From Mannheimia granulomatis (GTDB taxonomy: Bacteria; Pseudomonadota; Gammaproteobacteria; Enterobacterales; Pasteurellaceae), in the NCBI RefSeq assembly GCF_011455695.1, contig NZ_CP015030.1:62001-126000 (forward strand): a DNA stretch of 64,000 nucleotides, read 5' to 3'. Below, in pieces: positions 48,564-59,313 of this stretch. How positions within the stretch are numbered: the first letter of the stretch is position 1; each line of letters starts with the position of its first letter. The translations under genes were made by a program, and so were the position numbers. The notes beneath the pieces are model-generated. The model made no database searches. It was not told where the DNA came from and was given only the letters and a program-made list of their open reading frames with translations.

Positions 48564-51098
48564 TTAAATTTGTTTTTGTTGTTGTGCCAAATACTCTAGG
48601 TGCTGCCTACTTTGGAACGGCACAATACAGATTTCATTATTTGGCGAAATTAATTGATAAAATTGTGGGTGATTAAAACTACTAAATTCAGATGTGGTTT
48701 CTGAGTTTAGTTGTTTTTCATTTTGTAACTTATTGATTTTTCTGATTTTTTCTTCTTTGTTACCTAGGCAATTGTAGTAGCTTTCTACGCTATTACGCTC
48801 ATCTACGACATACACATTAAAGCTGTTATCGGGATTATCTTCAAAGAAAAACTGTAAGAAGCCTTCGCTGGCAAATTCGCTGATCTGTTGGGGGAAGACT
48901 TTTTTGGTTTTTTTCGGTGCTTTTACTTTTAATCCGGTATTTGCAAAATTATGTGTATTTTTGACCGCTTGTTCCTCAAGTTGTCTGATCTTAAAACTTT
49001 GTTTACTAAAAACTAACTGCCAGGTTTTACCTGCAATTTTTAAGGTGCTGAGTTCATCTGTTTGTAACACGCAACCGGTTTGAATGGTAATACATTTGTG
49101 AACCAGATTAGCAACGAATTCACGTAGTTCACTGCGTAAATGTTTGCTATAACAAAATACATTGATAGATTGAGGAGAAAAGACTCCTTGATAAATGCGG
49201 TTAGAAACCAATTTTAGTGATTTTAAAATAGCATCATCACCTTCAAAATGCTGGGTTCGGATTTCATTCCATACATTGCGATAAATAATGCTGACACTAC
49301 CAACTAACGGTTTCTGAGCATTTCCAAAATTAAATAAATCGCTTTGATGGACTTTTTTCGGCAGATCAGGAATATGCTGGGTAGGATCTTGCACTAAATT
49401 AATAGCAATAGCTAAATTACGAATTTCATTTGGATGGTGCATATCTTCGTTAGTAATTTCCGGTGCTTGGGTAGGGAAAGATAAACGTAAATCCGTAATA
49501 AATTGGCGTAATTTATCTGTGTCTAAATTCTGACTGGTTGTATGTAAATGAGTGTTAGCATTGATAATGCCGTTAAAATAGCCCCATGCAATTAGCTTAA
49601 TTGGACTTTTGTTATAGTGAACATAACGGTTTTCTGAATCATATTGGCTTTTGGGGGCTTGATTTAATAAATACCAACCGGGTTGGATTGAACAACCTTC
49701 TTTTGATTCAATAAAAGTGATGTTTTTTTCTGCTAAGTTTGAAGAAATTTTAGGATTAATTAACGGTACTTTGCCCGGTAAGGTTTCAAAAACAGAGTAA
49801 AGGCGACGCATTAAAATATCAATGTCGTTAGTCATAATACTCGGGTTAATATGAAATTTACGGGCAAAATGGATTAAATTGCGATAACTTTGTAGCAGAT
49901 GATCCACCAACATTATTTCGTGTTTCATCACTTGCTTAATTTTCCAATTGGAACGGTTAGCAAGTAATAATGTTTGCTTATCAGACCAACGCCACTGTGT
50001 TACTAACTCTTTTAAGTCGGCAGCACGCCAGCTTTTACTGACTTCACCCTCAATTGCTTTTGTGTAAAAACAAACACGCAAGCGGTCTAATTTTACCCAT
50101 TCTTTACGGGTGGTAAGCGTTTCACTGACTAATTCAAGCATTGCCAGATAAGGGTCAAAGTGATATTGCACGGCATCATCACTTAAGATTTTCTTTTTAA
50201 ATTCTTTTGAAATTAATTTTGTTTTTGGGTAGGTGTAGGCGTAGCACTCCAGCAGCAAAATTTTGATTGCTGATTTATATGGATTGTTGATCCCTTTGTA
50301 GAGTTGCCATAAGCTTGCACCGAAAAACTCACTGGTAGAAAGGCTGGAGAAATCACCAAAATCCACCCATTCATCTAAATTAATTTCGGGATTATTATGG
50401 ACGTTTTGATATTCATTTTTATGCAAATGTAGCCAAAGTAGGCGTTTTCCTGCCAGTAAAATAGCTGAGCGATAAAACTCATCCAACAAGAAAAAATGTT
50501 GGGCAGAACCACTGTGTTCATCGGTAACACCACTGCTATAAGTCTGGCTTTTAAATTGCTCTGGATTCATCAAATAAATATTGATATCAACTTGAAAGCT
50601 TTTCGCCCACTCTTGTAATTTGGCAATTTTAATTTCCATTAATTTATATTGCTCAATAGTTAGATGATTCGAATAGCATAGCCATAAATCGAGATCAGAT
50701 AAACTAGTTTGGGTAATAGAGCCGGTACTTCCCATAGAATAAAGTGCATCAAAGTCTGCTCGGTTTTCGCTGTGATAAGCTGAAAGTGACTCATCAAAGC
50801 TATATGACATTAGGAAGTATTTTTGATAATCGGAGAGTTCAAAATGCCAAATACCTTGTGGAGCATTTTCCACATAAGCAGGCAAAGCAGGGTGATTAAG
50901 ATGAATCAGTAAGGGAATCAGTGAAAAAATATGGGTGAAGTTTTGATTATTCGCACTTATTGCACGTTCAATTCGATACTGATTGAGTTTGTTGATTCTC
51001 TCTTTCGTGAAAGCGAGTTTTTGAGCAAAGCTTACTCTATTTACAGCATGAATATCAGTTCCATCTAAATAATTAGCATGCAGTGTCAATTCTTTCAC
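48564..51098 (-). CDS. cyaA: Class I adenylate cyclase
   Basis: Makes cyclic AMP for CRP; in Pasteurellaceae this also controls competence for DNA uptake. The 844-residue protein has the N-terminal nucleotidyltransferase core with GSTGSITQTSLSDLDLWLCY near residues 105-125 and the long regulatory C-terminal half of the enterobacterial type. An uptake signal lies within the coding sequence (about 48963). The gene is divergent from fabB. Confidence 0.95.
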   Translation of the reverse strand: MKELTLHANYLDGTDIHAVNRVSFAQKLAFTKERINKLNQYRIERAISANNQNFTHIFSLIPLLIHLNHPALPAYVENAPQGIWHFELSDYQKYFLMSYSFDESLSAYHSENRADFDALYSMGSTGSITQTSLSDLDLWLCYSNHLTIEQYKLMEIKIAKLQEWAKSFQVDINIYLMNPEQFKSQTYSSGVTDEHSGSAQHFFLLDEFYRSAILLAGKRLLWLHLHKNEYQNVHNNPEINLDEWVDFGDFSSLSTSEFFGASLWQLYKGINNPYKSAIKILLLECYAYTYPKTKLISKEFKKKILSDDAVQYHFDPYLAMLELVSETLTTRKEWVKLDRLRVCFYTKAIEGEVSKSWRAADLKELVTQWRWSDKQTLLLANRSNWKIKQVMKHEIMLVDHLLQSYRNLIHFARKFHINPSIMTNDIDILMRRLYSVFETLPGKVPLINPKISSNLAEKNITFIESKEGCSIQPGWYLLNQAPKSQYDSENRYVHYNKSPIKLIAWGYFNGIINANTHLHTTSQNLDTDKLRQFITDLRLSFPTQAPEITNEDMHHPNEIRNLAIAINLVQDPTQHIPDLPKKVHQSDLFNFGNAQKPLVGSVSIIYRNVWNEIRTQHFEGDDAILKSLKLVSNRIYQGVFSPQSINVFCYSKHLRSELREFVANLVHKCITIQTGCVLQTDELSTLKIAGKTWQLVFSKQSFKIRQLEEQAVKNTHNFANTGLKVKAPKKTKKVFPQQISEFASEGFLQFFFEDNPDNSFNVYVVDERNSVESYYNCLGNKEEKIRKINKLQNEKQLNSETTSEFSSFNHPQFYQLISPNNEICIVPFQSRQHLEYLAQQQKQI

Positions 51099-51251
51099 GT
51101 CAGTGTTCCTTGCTAAAAAGTGATCTGTTAATATTTTATCTGAAATATGGATATTTTGTAATAAAGTCAGTTAAAAAAGTCGAGAAATTCAAATTTTTCT
51201 CTATTTAGTAAAAAACAACTCGGATCTGGACGCCAGCATGCATGAAAAGAG

Positions 51252-51280
51252 TTCAGACCAGTCATGAAATCGTGTAAAAT
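51252..51280 (+). promoter_or_regulatory. Candidate fabB promoter with FadR-like half-site
   Basis: TTCAGA (51252-51257), 17 bases and TAAAAT (51275-51280) make a fair sigma-70 promoter. GTTCAGACCAG over the -35 resembles one half of a FadR operator, as found at fabB of E. coli; the other half is poor. Confidence 0.4.
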
Positions 51281-51363
51281 AGTCAAGTTTTAGTAGCTTA
51301 TTTCAGTGAACAAGTGTAAGCTGATTCAGCTATTTTTTCAGAACATAAAATGAAGGAAACAAA

Positions 51364-52581
51364 ATGAAAAGAGTCGTTATTACTGGTTTAGGTGTTATTT
51401 CAAGTATTGGTAACAACAAAGAAGAAGTATTGGAGTCGCTTAAAGCAGGTAAGTCCGGTATTGAATTTGTGCCGGAATTTGCTGAAGTTGGTATGCGTAG
51501 CCAAGTAGCCGGTACAATCAAATTAAATCCGGCAGAATTGATTGACCGTAAAGTTTACCGTTTTATGGGAGATGCGGCCGCTTATGCGTATCTTTCAATG
51601 AAAGAAGCGATTGAAGATTCGGGTTTAACTGAAGAACAGATTTCTAATGATCGTACCGGTTTGGTGATTGGTGCCGGTACCGGTTCTGCACATAGCCAAT
51701 TAGTGGCATGTGATGCTGTGCGTGGTCCGCGTGGTGTAAAAGGTATTGGTCCTTATGCGGTAACGAAAACGATGGCATCTAGTGTTTCAGCCTGTTTAGC
51801 AACGCCATATAAGATTCGTGGTGTAAACTATTCGATTAGCTCTGCGTGTGCGACTTCTGCTCACTGTATCGGTCATGCAATGGAGTTAATTCAATTAGGT
51901 AAACAAGATATTGTTTTTGCCGGTGGTGCAGAAGAGCTTTCTTGGGAATGTGCAACAGAATTTGATGCAATGGGTGCAGTATCAAGTAAATATAATGATA
52001 CTCCAACTAAAGCTAGCCGTGCTTATGATGCAAACCGTGATGGTTTCGTTATTGCAGGCGGCGGTGCGGTTGTGGTTGTAGAAGAATTAGAACACGCTCT
52101 GGCTCGTGGTGCAAAAATCTATGCAGAAATTGTTGGCTACGGTGCAACTTCTGACGGTTATGATATGGTTGCTCCAAGTGGTGAAGGTGCTGAGCGTTGC
52201 ATGAAACAAGCGATGGCGACAGTAAATGGTGAAATTGAATACATCAACGTACACGGTACTTCTACACCGGTAGGGGACGTGAAAGAGTTAGGTGCAATTC
52301 GCAATGTATTTGGTGATAAAATCCCAGCAATCTCTTCAACCAAATCAATGACCGGTCACTCATTAGGGGCAGCAGGTGCGCATGAAGCAATCTACTCATT
52401 ATTAATGTTAGATAATAACTTTATCGCACCAAGCATTAACATTGAAACTTTAGATGAACAGGCTGAAGGAATGAATATCGTGACTGAACGCCAAGACAAA
52501 CCATTAACAACGGTAATGTCTAACAGCTTCGGTTTTGGTGGAACTAATGCTTGCTTAGTGTTCCAACGCTATACTAAATAA
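51364..52581 (+). CDS. fabB: Beta-ketoacyl-ACP synthase I
   Basis: Elongates fatty acids and is needed for unsaturated fatty acid synthesis. The 405-residue thiolase-fold protein has the catalytic cysteine C162 in [13 protein letters not shown], which marks KAS I rather than KAS II, and the two histidines in [10 protein letters not shown] and [22 protein letters not shown] precedes the ATG. It is divergent from cyaA and convergent with glyA. Confidence 0.96.
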   Translation: MKRVVITGLGVISSIGNNKEEVLESLKAGKSGIEFVPEFAEVGMRSQVAGTIKLNPAELIDRKVYRFMGDAAAYAYLSMKEAIEDSGLTEEQISNDRTGLVIGAGTGSAHSQLVACDAVRGPRGVKGIGPYAVTKTMASSVSACLATPYKIRGVNYSISSACATSAHCIGHAMELIQLGKQDIVFAGGAEELSWECATEFDAMGAVSSKYNDTPTKASRAYDANRDGFVIAGGGAVVVVEELEHALARGAKIYAEIVGYGATSDGYDMVAPSGEGAERCMKQAMATVNGEIEYINVHGTSTPVGDVKELGAIRNVFGDKIPAISSTKSMTGHSLGAAGAHEAIYSLLMLDNNFIAPSINIETLDEQAEGMNIVTERQDKPLTTVMSNSFGFGGTNACLVFQRYTK

Positions 52582-52597
52582 TCAATATTAAGTTTTT

Positions 52598-52650
52598 AAA
52601 CTGCACCAAAAAGTTGGATTTGTCTAACTGACTAAGGTGCAGTTTTTTTA
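52598..52650 (+). terminator. Nested hairpin terminator after fabB, IS3-end-like
   Basis: AAACTGCACC (52598-52607) pairs with GGTGCAGTTT (52636-52645), followed by T. Inside, AGTTGGA and TCTAACT form a second imperfect stem. The left sequence CTGCACCAAAAAGTTGGA resembles the ends of IS3-family (IS150-group) elements. Confidence 0.65.
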
Positions 52651-52700
52651 TTCTTAAAATTGAGCCTAAATAACAAGTTTTAGCTAAAAATACAAAAGAA

Positions 52701-52724
52701 AAGGCGAACAAAATCGTTCGCCTT
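52701..52724 (-). terminator. Terminator of glyA
   Basis: AAGGCGAAC (52701-52709) pairs with GTTCGCCTT (52716-52724); on the minus strand it is followed by TTCTTTT. Confidence 0.8.
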
Positions 52725-52746
52725 AATTTAATACTTATTTTAGAAT

Positions 52747-54009
52747 TTACGCGTAAACCGGTAAGCGTTTACAGATATCTAGTACTTTCGCTTTAGTTTC
52801 AGCGATCACTTGTTCGTGATTATCTTTACCTAAGCTGTCTAACACATCACACATCCAGCCGGCTAATGCCGCTACATCCTCTTCTTTAAAACCACGGCGG
52901 GTAACAGATGGAGTACCTACTCGGATACCTGATGTTACAAACGGTTTTTGTGGGTCGTTTGGTACCGAGTTTTTATTTACGGTGATGTTTGCTGCACCTA
53001 AAGCGGCGTCTGCTGCTTTACCTGTTAAGCCTTGTTTTACAAAGCTCACAAGGAATAAGTGATTTTCCGTACCGTTTGAAACCACATCAAAACCACGTTG
53101 TTTAAATACATCCACCATAGCTTTAGCGTTTTTTACCACTTGTTGTTGGTAAGCTTTAAATTCCGGCTCTAAAGCTTCTTTGAAACACACGGCTTTCGCT
53201 GCGATCACGTGCATTAATGGACCGCCTTGACCGGCAGGGAAGACAGCAGATTGCAGTTTTTTATACATTTCTTCATCGCCTGAAGCAGATAAAATTAAAC
53301 CACCACGAGGGCCGGCTAAAGTTTTATGTGTTGTTGTCGTAACAACATGTGCATGCGGAAGTGGGTTAGGGTACACGCCTGCAGCGATTAAGCCTGCAAC
53401 GTGTGCCATATCCACAAATAAGTAAGCTCCCACTTCGTCAGCAATTTCACGCATTTTTGCCCAATCAACGATTTGTGAATAAGCAGAGAAACCACCAACA
53501 ATCATTTTAGGTTTTACTTCTAATGCTTGTTTACGTAGTGCATCATAGTCAATTAAGCCTTCAGCCGTAATGCCATATTGTTCAGCTTTATAGATTTTTC
53601 CTGAAAAGCTTACTGATGCACCATGAGTTAAGTGACCACCGTGAGCCAAGCTCATCCCTAAAATAGTATCACCCGGATTTAATAATGCCATATACACTGC
53701 TGCGTTTGCCTGAGAGCCTGAATGTGGTTGTACGTTTGCATAATCTGCACCGAATAACTCTTTAGCACGGTCGATAGCTAATTGTTCGATAATATCAACA
53801 TATTCACAGCCACCATAGTAGCGTTTACCCGGGTAGCCTTCTGCATATTTATTGGTTAATTGTGAACCTTGAGCCTGCATTACACGCGGGCTTGCGTAAT
53901 TTTCTGAAGCAATTAGTTCAATATGCTCTTCTTGACGGCGATCTTCATCTTGAATTGCTTGCCATAACACAGCATCGTAATCTGCGATATGCATATCTCT
54001 TTTTAACAT
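52747..54009 (-). CDS. glyA: Serine hydroxymethyltransferase
   Basis: PLP enzyme that converts serine and tetrahydrofolate to glycine and methylene-THF, the main one-carbon source. The 420-residue protein has the PLP lysine K229 in [14 protein letters not shown] and the family start [20 protein letters not shown] PurR-like operator at 54030 fits known control of glyA by PurR in E. coli. Confidence 0.98.
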   Translation of the reverse strand: MLKRDMHIADYDAVLWQAIQDEDRRQEEHIELIASENYASPRVMQAQGSQLTNKYAEGYPGKRYYGGCEYVDIIEQLAIDRAKELFGADYANVQPHSGSQANAAVYMALLNPGDTILGMSLAHGGHLTHGASVSFSGKIYKAEQYGITAEGLIDYDALRKQALEVKPKMIVGGFSAYSQIVDWAKMREIADEVGAYLFVDMAHVAGLIAAGVYPNPLPHAHVVTTTTHKTLAGPRGGLILSASGDEEMYKKLQSAVFPAGQGGPLMHVIAAKAVCFKEALEPEFKAYQQQVVKNAKAMVDVFKQRGFDVVSNGTENHLFLVSFVKQGLTGKAADAALGAANITVNKNSVPNDPQKPFVTSGIRVGTPSVTRRGFKEEDVAALAGWMCDVLDSLGKDNHEQVIAETKAKVLDICKRLPVYA

Positions 54010-54029
54010 TGCGGACTCCTCTAAAATTT

Positions 54030-54045
54030 AAGTAAACGTTTGCGT
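54030..54045 (-). promoter_or_regulatory. PurR-like operator upstream of glyA
   Basis: AAGTAAACGTTTGCGT matches the PurR consensus ACGCAAACGTTTGCGT at 14 of 16 positions, 21 bases before the glyA start. Confidence 0.7.
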
Positions 54046-54129
54046 GGGTTATTTATAGCCCATTTTACGCATTTTTGAGCCTGATAGATAGTACTATTTA
54101 TATAAAACTTTTTTAAAATCATAAAAACA

Positions 54130-54172
54130 AAGCGGTCATATTGAGTGAAATTTTTACCGAATATGACCGCTT
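54130..54172 (-). terminator. Uptake-signal-type terminator after nadK
   Basis: AAGCGGTCATATT (54130-54142) pairs perfectly with AATATGACCGCTT (54160-54172); on the minus strand TTGTTTTT follows. Confidence 0.75.
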
Positions 54173-54177
54173 GCTTG

Positions 54178-55062
54178 TTAGAATAATTTACTTGCCCAGC
54201 CTAATTTTGAGCCTAGCACCGTAAAGTAGTTGTAATCTTTCAAATGTAGAAGCTGTAGTTTATCAATGCTTTTTCTGACTAATACTCTATCTTCAGGGGT
54301 GAAGTTCATTTTCTCTTGTCCATCACAAATCACCTCTAAGTCAGGAGTATTATATTTGGCAAAGCGTAAGGAAATTTGACTATCACCATCAACCACTAAC
54401 GGTCGGGAAGATAGGGTGTGTGGATGCATTGGGACTAATGCCATGGCATTCATATTTGGCGTCAGAATCGGGCCTCCGGCCGAAAGTGAATAAGCTGTTG
54501 AACCTGTAGGCGTTGATATAATTAACCCATCTGCACGTTGTGAAAAAGCAAATTTACCGTCAATATAAACCTCAAACTCAATAATACGGGCAACTTGGGT
54601 TGGGTGTACTACAATTTCGTTTAGTGCATTGTTAGAAGCAATAATTTTACCGTTACGCTCAATATAGGCTTCCAATAAAAAACGCTCTTCAATGATAAAT
54701 TCATTTTTCACTAAGCAGCTATAGAGCTGTTCAAACGCGGTTTGAGGGGCAATATCCGTTAAAAAGCCCAGATTACCACGGTTAATACCAATAAGAGGAA
54801 CCCGATATTTTGCCAATGCACGGGCGACTCCTAACATATTGCCGTCTCCACCGATTACAATCACCAACTCTGCACGTTGACCGATCTCATCTAAGTTGTA
54901 GCTTTCCTCAAGCTTTAACTGTGAGGCAACTGCTGATTCAACTAAAATGGTGTAGTTGCGATCTTTTAACCAGTTATAAATCGCAATATGGGTTTCGAAT
55001 GCACTGTCGTGGCGAGGTGTGCCTACAATTGCAATTTTTTCAAATGGTTTTTGCTGATTCAT
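54178..55062 (-). CDS. nadK: NAD kinase
   Basis: Phosphorylates NAD to NADP. The 294-residue protein has the GGDGNMLG motif (residues 71-78) with its catalytic aspartate, the NNALNE motif, and the glycine-rich [16 protein letters not shown] segment. It starts 22 bases after the RNA methyltransferase gene on the same strand, so the two are probably one operon. Confidence 0.96.
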   Translation of the reverse strand: MNQQKPFEKIAIVGTPRHDSAFETHIAIYNWLKDRNYTILVESAVASQLKLEESYNLDEIGQRAELVIVIGGDGNMLGVARALAKYRVPLIGINRGNLGFLTDIAPQTAFEQLYSCLVKNEFIIEERFLLEAYIERNGKIIASNNALNEIVVHPTQVARIIEFEVYIDGKFAFSQRADGLIISTPTGSTAYSLSAGGPILTPNMNAMALVPMHPHTLSSRPLVVDGDSQISLRFAKYNTPDLEVICDGQEKMNFTPEDRVLVRKSIDKLQLLHLKDYNYFTVLGSKLGWASKLF

Positions 55063-55083
55063 CTTGTTAACCTAGATTAGGAG

Positions 55084-56145
55084 TTAAAGTATGTGAGTCT
55101 GATACCATTGGTTTAGTAAAATCCCGGCATTCACAGCAACATTTAATCCACTATTAAGTGGGTTTCCAAAGGAAAGTTGTACGGTAGTATCTTCTGCATG
55201 GGCAATATCACTGCTTGGAACTTCACTTAACACAAATACGACTTTTTCTGCAAGTTTAGTTTTGACGAGTGATTGGGCTTGTTTATTACGAGTTAAATGT
55301 ACAATTTGGTAACCTGCTTGACGCAATTGTACTAAAGCAATCTGTTTATTTTTAGTTTCCAGCGTACGAACAAATTCCAAACCGCCTTCTGCAACACGGG
55401 CAGCAGCACTGGAATTTAAGGTATCGGCATTTTCAGTAATTATTCCTTTGATGCCATAAAAGGCACAGGTTCGTACAATGCCGCCTACATTCTGAGCATT
55501 ATTGACACCATCTAATAGGATTAAACAATCCTGTTGCTTTGGTACTTGCAGATAACCTTCTAACACGAATGGTAAGTTTTTTTTCACCAATAAACAGACA
55601 TCACCGTGATGTTCGGTACCGGTTACTCGTTCCATCTCTTCTCGGTCAATCACATGATAAGCTTTTTTGTTTTCTGCTAAATAGCTCATCATATCGCCCA
55701 ATTTTTTCGCTCCCTCTACGGTTGCCCATAAACGGACAATCGCTTCAGGGCGTTGTTGGAAAAGCGTTATACAGGAATTTTCGCCGTAAATTTTCATCTC
55801 CTCGGCACGATTTTTTTTGATTTTTTCTGGTGCTCTTGGCGAAAGTGGGCCTGTCTTTTTCCCTTTTGTTGTCGCGTTTCCACCTTTTACCCAAATTTGA
55901 ACATGACCTTCACCGTTAGCTTTTCTGCCCTCAGTTGGATAAATTCGTTCTTGAGGCGTATTTTCTTGCTCGCGGTTAACGCGAGGTTTGCGGTTGTCTT
56001 TATGTTCATATTTGGAATGTTCACCTTTACGGTTAAAAGCACCGGCTCTTCCTTTTTCTGAAGAGGGTGATGATTCATTAAAACGACGCTCATCTCTTAT
56101 TTTGAAGCGGGCTTTATCTTGATTTTCTTTAAATTTGAATTGCAT
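55084..56145 (-). CDS. TrmH/SpoU family RNA methyltransferase
   Basis: The 353-residue protein has a charged, probably disordered N-terminal region (about 1-105, rich in R, K, E, N), an RNA-binding substrate domain (GENSCITLFQQRPEAIVRLW), and a SPOUT methyltransferase domain with LLDGVNNAQNVGGIVRTCAF, VFVLSEVPSSD and the final LNVAVNAGILLNQW knot motif. It resembles YfiF of E. coli, whose RNA target is unclear. It is divergent from suhB. Confidence 0.88.
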   Translation of the reverse strand: MQFKFKENQDKARFKIRDERRFNESSPSSEKGRAGAFNRKGEHSKYEHKDNRKPRVNREQENTPQERIYPTEGRKANGEGHVQIWVKGGNATTKGKKTGPLSPRAPEKIKKNRAEEMKIYGENSCITLFQQRPEAIVRLWATVEGAKKLGDMMSYLAENKKAYHVIDREEMERVTGTEHHGDVCLLVKKNLPFVLEGYLQVPKQQDCLILLDGVNNAQNVGGIVRTCAFYGIKGIITENADTLNSSAAARVAEGGLEFVRTLETKNKQIALVQLRQAGYQIVHLTRNKQAQSLVKTKLAEKVVFVLSEVPSSDIAHAEDTTVQLSFGNPLNSGLNVAVNAGILLNQWYQTHIL

Positions 56146-56322
56146 TTTTAATACCTAATAGGGGCTAAGATAAGGGCTATTATAACGAATCGTAACTGCA
56201 AGCGGTTAGAAAAAGCGAATTTTTTGCAAAATTTTTCACAGATTAGACCGCTTGTTATTTCTTTATCCGACTACTTTCTTTATAATCGCTATTCCTTATG
56301 TTCTTTAAAATCTGGTGGAAAT

Positions 56323-57135
56323 ATGAACCCAATGTTAAACATTGCTATTCGTGCTGCACGAAAAGCAGGCAATATTATTGCCAAAGGCTATGAACAATCG
56401 CCTCAAGATACACAGGTATCACAAAAAAATACAAATGATTACGTTACTGAAATTGATAAAGCGGCTGAAGCGGCAATTATTGATGTGATTCGTAAATCGT
56501 ATCCTGACCATTCAATTGTTACAGAAGAATCAGGCATTTTAAACGGAAGCAATGAAAATGTGCAGTGGGTGATTGATCCATTAGATGGCACAACTAACTT
56601 CGTAAAACGCTTACCTCATTTTGCGGTTTCTATTGCTATTCGTGAAAATGGGCGTACCACTGTAGGTGTTATTTACGATCCTATCCGTAATGAGCTTTTC
56701 ACAGCAGTACGTGGCGAAGGTGCGAAATTAAACGAGTTTCGTGTACGTATTGATGCTGAACGTCGTGACCTAAAAGGCGCGGTACTTGCAACAGGCTTTC
56801 CTTTCAAAGTAGTTAGACATCGTCCTGCACACTTAAATATGCTTGAAAGTTTGATGCATAATGGTGTGGCAGATTTCCGCCGTACGGGCTCAGCAGCCTT
56901 AGATTTAGCTTATGTTGCTGCAGGTCGTGTTGATGGTTTCTTTGAGATTGGCTTAAAACCTTGGGATTGTGCAGCCGGTGAACTGATTGCTCGTGAAGCG
57001 GGTGCGATTGTGACCAACTTTGTTGGCGGCACAGATTACTTGAAATCAGGTAATTTAGTTGTAGGTAACGGACGTGTGGTTAAAGAAATTTTAAATAGCA
57101 TTCAACCGACTTTAACTGAAGAGTTAAAGGCATAA
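56323..57135 (+). CDS. suhB: Inositol monophosphatase family protein SuhB
   Basis: The 270-residue protein has the metal-binding motifs VTEESG, WVIDPLDGTTNF and KPWDCAAGELIAREAG of the inositol monophosphatase family. In E. coli SuhB also works in rRNA antitermination complexes. The ATG at 56323 follows TGGTGGAAAT. A longer frame begins at a TTG within an uptake-signal tail (56224) and is rejected. Confidence 0.93.
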   Translation: MNPMLNIAIRAARKAGNIIAKGYEQSPQDTQVSQKNTNDYVTEIDKAAEAAIIDVIRKSYPDHSIVTEESGILNGSNENVQWVIDPLDGTTNFVKRLPHFAVSIAIRENGRTTVGVIYDPIRNELFTAVRGEGAKLNEFRVRIDAERRDLKGAVLATGFPFKVVRHRPAHLNMLESLMHNGVADFRRTGSAALDLAYVAAGRVDGFFEIGLKPWDCAAGELIAREAGAIVTNFVGGTDYLKSGNLVVGNGRVVKEILNSIQPTLTEELKA

Positions 57136-57275
57136 AGGAATTAGAGCGGCTTTCTGTTAATATCAGAAACAAGCGGTTCATTTTCGTCAAAAATTTGCGA
57201 TATCCTGTTCTCTATTTTGTGGGAAGCTTGCCTCAAATATGAGGGAAGAAATTAGTAGGAGTGAAGATAAACATT

Positions 57276-59129
57276 ATGGAAAAGAAGTATTCTTTGTTAA
57301 ACAGCATCAACTCTCCGGAAGATTTGCGTGTACTTGCTAAAGATCAACTTCAAACGGTGGCCGATGAGCTGCGTGCCTATTTATTGGAGTCTGTCAGCCA
57401 AAGTAGCGGACATTTGGCTTCGGGGCTAGGTGTCGTTGAGCTTACCGTTGCATTGCATTACGTTTATCAAACACCGTTTGACCAACTAATTTGGGATGTT
57501 GGTCATCAAGCTTACCCGCATAAAATTTTAACCGGTCGCCGTGATCAAATGCACACTATTCGTCAAAAAGATGGTATTCATCCTTTCCCATGGCGTGAGG
57601 AGAGCCCTTATGATGTTTTAAGTGTGGGGCATTCTTCCACTTCAATTAGTGCAGGGGTAGGAATTGCGATTGCTGCCGAAAAAGAAAACGCCGGTCGTAA
57701 AACTGTTTGTGTGATTGGTGATGGCGCTATTACCGCCGGGATGGCTTTTGAAGCGTTAAATCACGCAGGTGCATTGCATACTGATATGTTGGTGATTTTA
57801 AATGACAATGAAATGTCTATTTCGGAGAATGTAGGTGCATTAAATAATCATCTTGCACGTATTTTTTCAGGCTCACTTTATACATCGGTACGTGATGGTA
57901 GCAAGAAAATTCTTGATAAAGTACCAACTATCAAAAACTTTATGAAAAAAAGCGAAGAGCATATGAAAGGGGTGATTTTCTCTCCTGAAAGTACGCTTTT
58001 TGAGGAGTTGGGCTTTAATTATATCGGTCCGATTGATGGACATAATATTGATGAGTTGGTGAAAACGCTTGGTAATATGCGAGAGCTGAAAGGACCTCAG
58101 TTTTTACACGTTCGTACCAAAAAAGGTAAAGGCTATACACCGGCGGAAAATGATCCGATTGGTTATCACGGTGTGCCGAAATTTGATTTAGCGGTAAGTG
58201 AGCTGCCTAAATCGAAAACATTACCTACTTATTCCAATATTTTTGGTGATTGGTTGTGTGAAATGGCTGAAAGTGAACCGAAAATTATAGGTATTACCCC
58301 TGCAATGCGTGAAGGCTCGGGGATGGTGGAATTTTCAAGACGCTTCCCTGAGCAATATTTTGATGTCGCGATTGCCGAACAACATGCTGTAACTTTTGGT
58401 GCAGGGCTTGCTATCGCAGGTTACAAACCGGTGGTGGCAATTTATTCGAGCTTCTTGCAGCGTGCTTACGATCAGCTAATTCATGATGTAGCGATTCAAA
58501 ATCTGCCTGTTATTTTTGCTATCGACCGTGCCGGCATTGTTGGGGCAGACGGTCAAACTCACCAGGGAGCTTTTGATTTAAGTTTTATGCGTTGTATTCC
58601 GAATATGACTATTATGGCACCTAGTGATGAAAATGAAATGCGTCAGATGCTTTATACTGCTTATACGATGAATACGCCAACTGCAATCCGTTATCCACGA
58701 GGGAATGCAAAAGGAGTAGCGCTACAGCCGATGCAAGCATTGGAAATTGGTAAAGGTAAAGTGATCCGAGAGGGGAAAAAAGTCGCTATTATTAATTTCG
58801 GTGCTTTGTTAGATGAGGCAAAAGTCGTTGCGGAGAAATATGATTATACGTTAGTTGATATGCGTTTTGTAAAACCACTTGATGAAATATTACTCCAAAA
58901 AATGGCAGATTCTCACGAGCTTTTAGTCACGTTGGAAGAAAATGCAATTCAAGGCGGTGCAGGGAGTTTTGTAAATGAATATTTGCAAAATATTGGCAAA
59001 ATCAAACCGCTTGTTATGCTTGGTATTCCTGACTTTTTCGTGCCTCAAGCGACCCAAACAGAGGCTTATGCAGAGCTTGGCTTAGATGCTAAAGGTATCG
59101 AAGCAAAAATTCAAAAATTAGGTTTCTAG
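57276..59129 (+). CDS. dxs: 1-deoxy-D-xylulose-5-phosphate synthase
   Basis: First enzyme of the MEP isoprenoid pathway, TPP-dependent, joins pyruvate and glyceraldehyde 3-phosphate. The 617-residue protein has [18 protein letters not shown], the TPP motif [18 protein letters not shown], and the pyrimidine-domain [12 protein letters not shown]. The ATG at 57276 lies 14 bases after AGGAG, which is far; a GTG at 57261 in the same frame would add five residues and cannot be excluded. Confidence 0.95.
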   Translation: MEKKYSLLNSINSPEDLRVLAKDQLQTVADELRAYLLESVSQSSGHLASGLGVVELTVALHYVYQTPFDQLIWDVGHQAYPHKILTGRRDQMHTIRQKDGIHPFPWREESPYDVLSVGHSSTSISAGVGIAIAAEKENAGRKTVCVIGDGAITAGMAFEALNHAGALHTDMLVILNDNEMSISENVGALNNHLARIFSGSLYTSVRDGSKKILDKVPTIKNFMKKSEEHMKGVIFSPESTLFEELGFNYIGPIDGHNIDELVKTLGNMRELKGPQFLHVRTKKGKGYTPAENDPIGYHGVPKFDLAVSELPKSKTLPTYSNIFGDWLCEMAESEPKIIGITPAMREGSGMVEFSRRFPEQYFDVAIAEQHAVTFGAGLAIAGYKPVVAIYSSFLQRAYDQLIHDVAIQNLPVIFAIDRAGIVGADGQTHQGAFDLSFMRCIPNMTIMAPSDENEMRQMLYTAYTMNTPTAIRYPRGNAKGVALQPMQALEIGKGKVIREGKKVAIINFGALLDEAKVVAEKYDYTLVDMRFVKPLDEILLQKMADSHELLVTLEENAIQGGAGSFVNEYLQNIGKIKPLVMLGIPDFFVPQATQTEAYAELGLDAKGIEAKIQKLGF

Positions 59130-59139
59130 TACTTTTCAT

Positions 59140-59164
59140 ATCCCCTTAAATTAAGGGGATTTTT
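59140..59164 (+). terminator. Terminator after dxs
   Basis: ATCCCCTTAA (59140-59149) pairs with TTAAGGGGAT (59151-59160), followed by a T run. Confidence 0.85.
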
Positions 59165-59313
59165 GATGGGCTTCACACTTTTAGGAAAATATTCATACAA
59201 ACCTAACAATTTGTTTTACTTTACCGGCACTCCTTCTTACAATAGCACGTCTTTTGGTCGTTTTGACTAAAAATAATCTTTTTCTCATTTATAATTTTAT
59301 AGGATTTACTATT

